The position numbers and the translations under genes are program-made. Positions 57,029-64,000 of a stretch of DNA of 64,000 bases are shown in pieces. The first letter of the stretch is position 1. Every line of letters starts with the position of its first letter. Source of the DNA: Triticum aestivum (Eukaryota; Streptophyta; Magnoliopsida; Poales; Poaceae); assembly GCF_018294505.1 (NCBI RefSeq), contig NC_057803.1:686461252-686525251 (forward strand), given 5' to 3'. The notes under the pieces were generated by a model. That model was not told where the DNA came from. It searched no databases and saw only the letters and a program-made list of their open reading frames with translations.

Positions 57029-58544
57029 CCTATGTTTTCCACCTATAGAAGGAAATCACCCCTCCATCGATATTAGCATTTTTTGGAATGAGATCTCCAG
57101 GTTATGACATTTTTTGCGATTCTTTCCAACTGTGACCTCTCCTCCGCTCCGCTCCTTCTCGCATGAACACCTCCACCACAGCCAGCTGACGCCACTCCAG
57201 ACCTCCTGCCTCTCCACACCTTCTCCGCCACCTCCTCCTCGTACTCCATTGATAATCCCTCCGCCATGTTTGTCCACGACGGTGTCGAGGACATGGTGCG
57301 GCAGCATACCAGCGGTATAGCAGCGCATAGCAACAGGAAGCAGCACGCAGCAAGCGAGGCGAGCGGACGGCGTGGCTGAGGGGGCGGCCGGCAGAAGATG
57401 GCCGTGACAGGAGGGGGCGCGAGGCAGGGGCGCGACTGCGAGGCGAGCAAAGGAATAGGCAGCAGCAGACGGGGCGAGTGCAGCTAGCGAGAGTGTGGCG
57501 CGTGGCCAGGTTGTGCATCGCGCGGGTCACAATGGTGCGGTGGCTGCGGCGAGCGTGACGGCAGTGGCGGGCGCGATCGACGCGGTGTGGCACGGGCGTG
57601 GGCATGGAGAGGGAGTGGCCCCGTGGGCGCGGAAGAAGAGCAGCAGGCTCGGGCATGGGCGCGCATAGGAGCGGGCATGTGCCACGAGGTCAATTCGAGG
57701 AGCTCGGTGGCTACCCCTACAATGGCCAAGGCGGACGGCGGTTCTCGACCACGGCAAAATACCTAACGAGAGCAAGCGAGAGGGAAAATAGGGGAAAGGC
57801 AAGAGGAGATCACAGCGGTGTCAATGGCGTCCTAGGGGAAGACAAGGGAGCTCAGGGCGGCGCGGATCGAACGGCAATGTTACGGTGGCCGAAGGTTGAG
57901 GAAGACGGCAGCGACGTCGATGTGGGGGTGCTGGACTTGATCTCATTGGCGCAGACGAAGTAGCGGAGGAGTTCGGAGCTCCTTGACAAGCTCCTAGCCT
58001 GCAGGGAGAGCAGTGGCTGTGTGGACGGGGTCGGTCATGGTGGTCGTGGCGTCTGACTTCGTCCAGATCGACGGGATCGAGCGAGCGAGGAGGAGAAGTG
58101 GATCTGGGAGGGGGCGTCGAGGAGTGAGGCCATCGGGGGCAGGAAAGGCAGGGCGTCACCCTTATCCATTCCCCTCAATGCCGGCGAGGTGGTCGGGCAG
58201 GAGCTCGGCTCTGTAGCGACACAGCTCGGGGAAATATAAGTTGTGGTGGCAAATATAATACAGACTATCCATATTGTTATGCACTAGCGCGTGTGCGTGT
58301 GAAATAGATGAATTATGATCCCGTACCCAATAAGATGGATATGTGTGTGTGTGTTAGAGAGAGGGGGGAGGAGAGAAAGTGAGGAAGAGGAAGGGAGAGA
58401 GAGTGTATGTAAGAATTTGATGGTAAAAAATGTCACCAATATCACTTGATATGTATGAGAATATTAAATGTAATATTAACATAACTGATATTAAACTCTT
58501 AAATTTAATGTGGCCCCGTTGCAACGCACGGGTGTTCTTTTAGT
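57029..58544. other. GC-rich block ending in a Helitron-like hairpin terminus
   Basis: 57120-58230 is strongly GC-rich with overlapping open frames on both strands; none is recognised and the coding strand is undecided. A (GT)n and GA-rich tract lies at 58340-58410. Near 58510-58537 the sequence CCCCGTTGCAACGCACGGG is followed by TGTTCTTTTAGT. A short hairpin plus CTAGT-like end is typical of grass Helitron 3' ends, though here the last bases are TTAGT rather than CTAGT. The 5' end was not found. It may be a Helitron carrying captured gene pieces into which element C inserted. Confidence 0.4.
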
Positions 58545-58809
58545 TACCTTAAAACTATGGTTAACATGGATGAACATGCAAGGGTATTGCTCAACTTGTT
58601 GCCGTATCTTCAGGAATAATATTCCAAAACCATCAGTCCCTGATCATGCTAAAATCCCGCCGTATCAAACAAATGATACACCCAGAGGACAACCTAGCAG
58701 TCTCCAAGCCGATCAAATCGCACATGGCCACGTATGATCATGCACACATGCCTAATCGACTATGCCAAACAGTTCCATCCCATGCATGCACGCATCCAGA
58801 TCCCCCGGC

Positions 58810-58817
58810 TATAAATA
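58810..58817 (+). promoter_or_regulatory. TATA box of the intact 8-cysteine gene
   Basis: TATAAATA, 85 bp upstream of the ATG at 58895, in the conserved context CCCGGCTATAAATACA. Confidence 0.8.
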
Positions 58818-58894
58818 CAACACTCTCTCAAGCTCTCATGCATCACAAACCCAAACCCAAAGCACTGTCTATCCTCCTCAAGCACACGCTCACG

Positions 58895-59320
58895 ATGGCA
58901 TCCAGAGCTGCCATCTTCGTCACCCTGAGCCTCCTCCTCTCCGCCGTCACCACGCACGGCTGCGGACCCTACTGCCAGCCGCCAGTCGTCGTGCCGACGC
59001 CGCCCATTGTCGTTCCACCGCCATACCATGGAGGAGGAGCGCACGGCCACGGCGGGCAGTGCTCCATCGACGCGCTAAAGCTGAGGGTGTGCGTCAACGT
59101 TCTCGGCGGCCTGCTCGGCCTCAAGGTCAGCGTGCCGGCGCGCGACGAGTGCTGCCCGCTGCTCCACGGGTTGGTCGACCTTGACGCCGTCATCTGCCTC
59201 TGCACCGCCGTCAGGGCCAACGTCCTCAGCATCCACCTCGACGTGCCTGTGGACATCAGCCTCCTCCTCAACCACTGCGGCAAGACGTGCCCGTCCGAGT
59301 TCACTTGCCCAGCCCATTAA
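58895..59320 (+). CDS. Hybrid proline-rich / 8-cysteine protein (cortical cell-delineating protein-like), intact
   Basis: Single-exon gene of 141 residues. The start MASRAAIFVTLSLLLSAVTT gives a signal peptide cleaved near residue 20-22. A short Pro/Val-rich linker ([15 protein letters not shown]) and a Gly/His stretch follow. The 8-cysteine module has C56, C66, C86-C87, C101-x-C103, C128 and C138, with an extra C132 plus C23 and C27. The CC and CLC spacing is that of the non-specific lipid-transfer/hydrophobic-seed-protein fold. Closest remembered relatives are maize root cortical cell-delineating protein and carrot DC2.15-type HyPRPs. These are secreted to the cell wall and are often root- or development-specific; the function here is inferred. 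The ATG is supported by the upstream TATA box and by the signal peptide. It is flanked by a Helitron-like end upstream and LTR element E downstream. Confidence 0.9.
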   Translation: MASRAAIFVTLSLLLSAVTTHGCGPYCQPPVVVPTPPIVVPPPYHGGGAHGHGGQCSIDALKLRVCVNVLGGLLGLKVSVPARDECCPLLHGLVDLDAVICLCTAVRANVLSIHLDVPVDISLLLNHCGKTCPSEFTCPAH

Positions 59321-59435
59321 CGGACGCGTACTGCTGCACGTACGGGCGCCCAATAAGATTTGCTTTCGATCCGTACGTCGTTGTTATTTTCGTGTCCACA
59401 TTTGAATCCTTATAACCGGTACTACTCTTTTTGTA

Positions 59436-60197
59436 ACAATCATCAGCCATCCAAATCATGATCTATTGACACATGGAACCTGAGTAATAATCCCGCATAT
59501 ATATGGCAGGCTTCGATGCACGGTAGCTCTTTCCATATTGTCCGTAGTAAGTAAAATCACTAAGAACGACTCCAACGCGCCCACTAAACGAACGCGCCAT
59601 TTGTTTGTTTTTTGTCTATTTGGGTCGGCATTCGCCACCCCGCTCGTTGTCCGCCCCTGTTTGCGTCGGCCGTGCGCCCAACGCATACACCTATGTCATG
59701 CCCGTACATAATTTTAAAAAAGTCCGCGGTCATAGATCATGCTAATGACCATGCCATCACTCAGAGTTCATGCTGACGTCATGACAGCCATACATGCCAG
59801 CGTCCAAAAAATCATCACACAGTTCACGCTGGCACACTTGCCAGCGGCCAACACACATCCCAGCACACCAAAAAGGGGGGGGGAGTTCAATCACACCATC
59901 TCGGTCGTGGTCATGCCAGCGGGCATTTCCTCTGGCCCCCGAAGGATGATCCACCCATCACAAGTGTGGCATTGAGGTCGATGGCCATGGGCGCGAGCGT
60001 GGACGGCACCACCATGCTCACCTACGGTGAGCATTCCCCGAAGAAAACGGGAGGCTTGCGGATAGGGATGAAATCCGGGAATCAGAGGCATGGCGGACGT
60101 GCGCGGCAACTCTGGAAGTGCCACACAAGGAAAGGCTGATGAGCCCTTGCTGGCCGCGGCCACAGCGGTACCGACGAGCCCGTGCTGGCCTGGGTTT
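59436..60197. other. Intergenic sequence between the 8-cysteine gene and element E
   Basis: No gene supported. 59560-59700 has the GC-rich wording (GAACGCGCCATTTGTTTG, TTTGGGTCGGCATTCG) of grass transposon-derived repeats. A GGGGGGGG run is near 59875. Overlapping open frames 59739-60163 have no recognised domain. Confidence 0.4.
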
Positions 60198-61923
60198 TGA
60201 AGGAAATATGCCCTAGAGGCAATAATAAAGTTATTATTTATTTCCTTATATCATGATAAATGTTTATTATTCATGCTAGAATTGTATTAACTGGAAACAT
60301 AATACATGTGTGAATACATAGACAAACAGAGTGTCACTAGTATGCCTCTACTTGACTAGCTCGTTGATCAAAGATGGTTATGTTTCCTAACCATAGACAT
60401 GAGTTGTCATTTGATTAACGGGATCACATCATTAGGAGAATGATATGATTGACTTGACCCATTCCATTAGCATAGCACTTGATCGTTTAGTTTGTTGCTA
60501 TTGCTTTCTTCATGACTTATACATGTTCCTATGACTATGAGATTATGCAACTCCCATTTACCGGAGGAACACTTTGTGTGCTACCAAACATCACAACGTA
60601 ACTGGGTGATTATAAAGGTGCTCTACAGGTGTCTCCGAAGGTACTTGTTGGGTTGGCGTATTTCGAGATTAGGATTTGTCACTCTGATTGTCGGAGAGGT
60701 ATCTTTGGGCCCTCTCGGTAATGCACATCACTTAAGCCTTGCAAGCATTGCAACTAATGAGTTAGTTGCGGGATGATGTATTACAGAATGAGTAAAGAGA
60801 CTTGCCGGTAACGAGATTGAACTAGGTATTGATATACCGACGATCGAATCTCGGGCAGTAACATACCGATGACAAAGGGAACAACGTATGTTGTTATGCG
60901 GTCTGACCGATAAAGATCTTCGTAGAATATGTGGGAGCCAATATGAGCATCCAGGTTCCACTATTGGTTATTGACCGGAGACGTGTCTTGGTCATGTCTA
61001 CATTGTTCTCGAACCCGTAGGGTCCGCACGCTTAAGGTTTCGATGACAGTTATATTATGAGTTTATGAGTTTTGATGTATTGAAGGAGTTCAGAGTCCCG
61101 GATGAGATCGGAGACATGGCGAGGAGTCTCGAAATGGTCGAGTCGTAAAGATCAATATATTGGACGACTATATTCGGACATCGGAAAGGTTTCGAGTGAT
61201 TCGGGTATTTTTCGGAGTACCGGAGAGTTACGGGAATTCGCCGGGGAGTATATGGGCCTTATTGGGCCATACGGGAATAGAGGAGAGAGGCCAAAAGGAA
61301 GGAGGCGCGCGCCCCCCTCTGGTCCGAATTGGACAAGGGGTGCAGCCCACTTTTCCTTGTTCCTCTCCCCCTCTTTCCTTCTCTCCTACTCCAACAAGGG
61401 AAGGAGGAGTCCTACTCCGGTGGGAGTAGGACCCCCCTTGGCGCGCCCTCCTCCTAGGCCGGCCGCCTCCCCCCTTGCTCCTTTATATACGGGGGCAGGG
61501 GGACGCCCCATAGACACACAAGTTGATTAGTTGATCTCTCCCAGCCGTGTGCGGTGCCCCCGTCCACCATATTTCACCTCGGTCATATTGTAGTGGTGCT
61601 TAGGCGAAGCCCTGCATCGGTAGCAACATCATCACCGTCACCACGCCGTCGTGCTGACAGAACTCTCCCGTGAAGCTCTGCTGGATCGGAGTTCGCGGGA
61701 CGTCATCGAGCTGAACGTGTGCTGAACTCGGAGGTGCCGTGCGTTCGGTACTTGGATCGATCGGATCGTGAAGACGTGCGACTACATCAACCGTGTTGTG
61801 CTAACGCTTCCGCTTTCGGTCTATGAGGGTACGTGGACAACACTCTCCCCTCTCGTTGCTATGCATCACCATGATCTTGCATGTGCATAGGATTTTTTTT
61901 TGAAATTCCTATGTTCCCCAACA
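60198..61923 (+). repeat. 5' LTR of element E (1726 bp)
   Basis: Same family as the element B LTRs in the opposite orientation. Contains CTTTATATACGGGGG near 61480 as the promoter region. Confidence 0.95.
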
Positions 61924-63214
61924 GTGGCATCCGAGCCAGGTTTTATGTGTTGATGTAATATGCACGAGTAGAACACAAGTGAGTTGTGGGTGATATAAGT
62001 CATACTGCTTACCAGCATGTCACACTTTGGTTCGACGGTATTGTTGGATAAAGCGGCCCGGACTGACTTATGCGTACGCTTACGCGAGACTGGTTCTACC
62101 GACGTGCTTTGCACACAGGTGGCTGGCGGGTGTCAGTTTCTCCAACTTTAGTTGAACCGAATGTGGCTACGCCCGGTCCTTGCGAAGGTTAAAATAGCAC
62201 CAACTTAATAAACTATCGTTGTGGTTTTGATGCGTAGGTAAGAACGGTTCTTGCTCAGCCCGTAGCAGCCACGTAAAACTTACAACAACAAAGTAGAGGA
62301 CGTCTAACTTGTTTTTGCAGGGCATGTTGTGATGTGATATGGTCAAGACGTGATGAGATATAAGTTGTTGTATGAGATGATCATGTTTTGTTGAAGTTAT
62401 CGGCAACTGGCAAAAGCCTTATGGTTATCTCTCTGTTGCATAAGATGCAAGCGCCAAATAATTGCTTTACTTTATCGCTATGCGATAGCAATAGTTGCAA
62501 GAGCAATTGTTGGCGAGACAACCATGTGACGACACATTGATATAGATCAAGATGATGGAGATCATGGTGTCATGCCGGTGACGATGGAGATCATGACGAT
62601 GCTTTGAAGATGGAGATCAAAGGCACAAGATGATGATGGCCATATCATGTCACATATTTTGATTGCATGTAATGTTTATCTTTTATACATCTTATTTTGC
62701 TTAGTTCGATGGTAGCTTTATAAGATGATCTCTCACTAATTATCAAGGTACAAGTGTTCTCCCTGAGTATGCACCGTTGCGAAAGTTCTTCGTGTTGAGA
62801 CACCACGTGATGATCAGGTGTGATAGGCTCTACGTTCAAATACAACGGGTGCAAAACAGTTGCACACGCGGAATACTCAGGTTAAACTTGACGAGCCTAG
62901 CATATAACAGATATGGCCTCGGAACACGAAGACCGAAAGGTCAAGCGTAAATCATATAGTAGATATGATCAACATAGTGATGTTCACCATTGAAACTACT
63001 CCATCTCACGCGGACATGGTTTAGTTGATATGAATCACGTGATCACTTAGAATATTAGAGGGATGTCTGTCTAAGTGGGAGTTCTTAAGTAATACGATTA
63101 ATTGAACTTTAATTTATCATGAACTTAGTCTTGGTAGTATTAGCATATCTATGTTGTAGATCAATAGCTCGCGATGTTGCTCTCAGTTTATTGTGTTCCT
63201 AGAGAAAAATTATG

Positions 63215-64000
63215 TTGAAAAATGTTAGTAGCAATGATGCAGATTGGATCCATGATCTGAGGATTATCCTCATTGCCGCACAGAAGAATTATGTCTTTGA
63301 TGCACCGCTAGGTGACAGACCTATTACAGGAGTAGAGGCAGACGTTATGAACGTTTGGCTAGCTCAATATGATGACTACTTGATAGTTTAGTGCGCCATG
63401 CTTAACGGCTTAGAATCGGGACTTCAAAGACGTTTTGAATGTCATGGACCATATGAGATGTTTCAGAAGTTGAAGTTAATATTTCAAGCAAATACCCGAG
63501 TTGAGAGATATGAAGTCTCCAACAAGTTCTATAGCTAAAAAGATGGAGGAGAATAGCTCAAGCAGTGAGCATGTGCTCAGATTGTCTGGGTACTACAATC
63601 GCTTAAATCAAGTGGGAGTTAATCTTCCAGATAAGATAGTGATTGACATAATTCTCTAGTCACCATCACCAAGTTAGTAGAACTTCGTGATGAACTATGA
63701 TATGCAAGGGATAAACGGAAATGATTCCCAAGCTCTTCATAATGCTGAAATCAACGAAGGTAGAAATCAAGAAAAATATCAAGTGTTGATGGTAGACAAG
63801 ACCACTAGTTTCAAGAAAAGGGCAAAGGGAAGAAGGGGAACTTCAAGAAGAACGGCAAGCAAGTTGCTGCCCAAGTGAAGAAGCCCAAGTCTGGTCCTAA
63901 ACCTCAGACTAAGTGCTTCTACTGCAAAGGGACTGGTCACTGGAAGCGGAACTGCCCCAAATATTTGGTGGATAAGAAGGATGGCAAAGTGAAGAAAGGT
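63215..64000 (+). pseudogene. Element E gag (partial, broken)
   Basis: Reads NDADWIHDLRIILIAAQKNY, then TAG at 63389-63391, ESGLQRRFE, EMFQKLKLIFQANTRVERYE, a frameshift with TAA near 63537, SSEHVLRLSGYYN, and TAG at 63657-63659. The CCHC knuckle CFYCKGTGHWKRNC (about 63917-63958) is intact. The window ends just after it. The first TAG, the extra base and the last TAG are shared with element C. Confidence 0.85.

Larger units (their letters stand above)
58545..59435 (+). repeat. Inverted segmental duplication, copy 2
   Basis: Reverse-complement partner of 36745-37860. Shared flank words include AACATGGATGAACATGCAAG upstream and CCGTACGTCGTTGTTATTTT downstream. Before C and D inserted, the two copies were about 3.5 kb apart. 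Confidence 0.85.
60198..64000 (+). mobile_element. Element E: Copia LTR retrotransposon (same LTR type as B), truncated by window end
   Basis: The 5' LTR (60198-61923, 1726 bp) starts TGAAGGAAATATGCCC and ends GTTCCCCAACA. The primer-binding-site variant GTGGCATCCGAGCC follows at 61924. The leader runs to about 63215 and gag to the window end. The 3' LTR and right target duplication lie outside the window; the left 5 bp are GGTTT. Confidence 0.9.

Noticed and set aside
57102..58216. Arg/Pro/Ser-rich frames as a protein-coding gene
   Set aside because: Several frames on both strands are equally open in GC-rich DNA; no motif supports any of them.

Overview
This window looks like a piece of a Triticeae (wheat/barley/Aegilops) nuclear chromosome. 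The main reason is the nest of LTR retrotransposons. Four elements carry the Angela/BARE1/WIS-type Copia LTR, recognisable from TGTTGGAAATATGCCC or TGAAGGAAATATGCCC followed by AGAGGCAATAATAAA. One is a 13.5-kb Ty3/Gypsy element of the Tat lineage. The remaining genes are plant-specific, have introns, and (where coding) are GC-rich as usual in grasses. No prokaryotic feature was seen.

Layout. 1-2560 is unassigned sequence with a perfect 23-bp inverted repeat (390-458) and a few short direct repeats. 2560-5785 is AT-rich, degenerate short-period repeat, followed by a GC-rich coding-like island (5790-6010). 6518-23576 (minus strand) is one seven-exon gene, reassembled here from its splice sites. 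Exons 1-3 encode an RPM1-interacting-protein-13 (RIN13)-like acidic N-terminus and Cys/His cluster, and exons 4-7 encode two RRM RNA-binding domains. It is split by Gypsy element A (8860-22343, target duplication ACGGG) sitting in intron 2, and exon 3 has one in-frame TAG. 23.9-35.6 kb is a long-inverted-arm DNA element interrupted by Copia element B (25188-33887, target duplication ACAAG). 36.75-37.86 kb carries a frameshifted hybrid proline-rich/8-cysteine gene. An intact inverted paralogue lies at 58895-59320. Between them sits Copia element C (39874-57023, target duplication TATTT), which itself contains Copia element D (43450-51990, target duplication GAACT). Element E (60198 to beyond the window end) is a fifth LTR element, of the same LTR type as B.

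Insertion order follows from nesting and from LTR divergence counted by eye: D (about 0.9 percent) is youngest and lies within C (about 2.5 percent); A and B are near 2 percent. Elements C and E share the same gag-disabling lesions, and D has a ruined interior between almost identical LTRs. This suggests that a replication-defective Copia subfamily is still being copied in trans.

Intact host coding potential is small: the secreted 8-cysteine protein at 58895-59320 and, apart from one stop codon and a giant intron, the RIN13-like/RRM gene. Everything else is transposon coding sequence in various states of decay, or sequence in which no gene can be supported.
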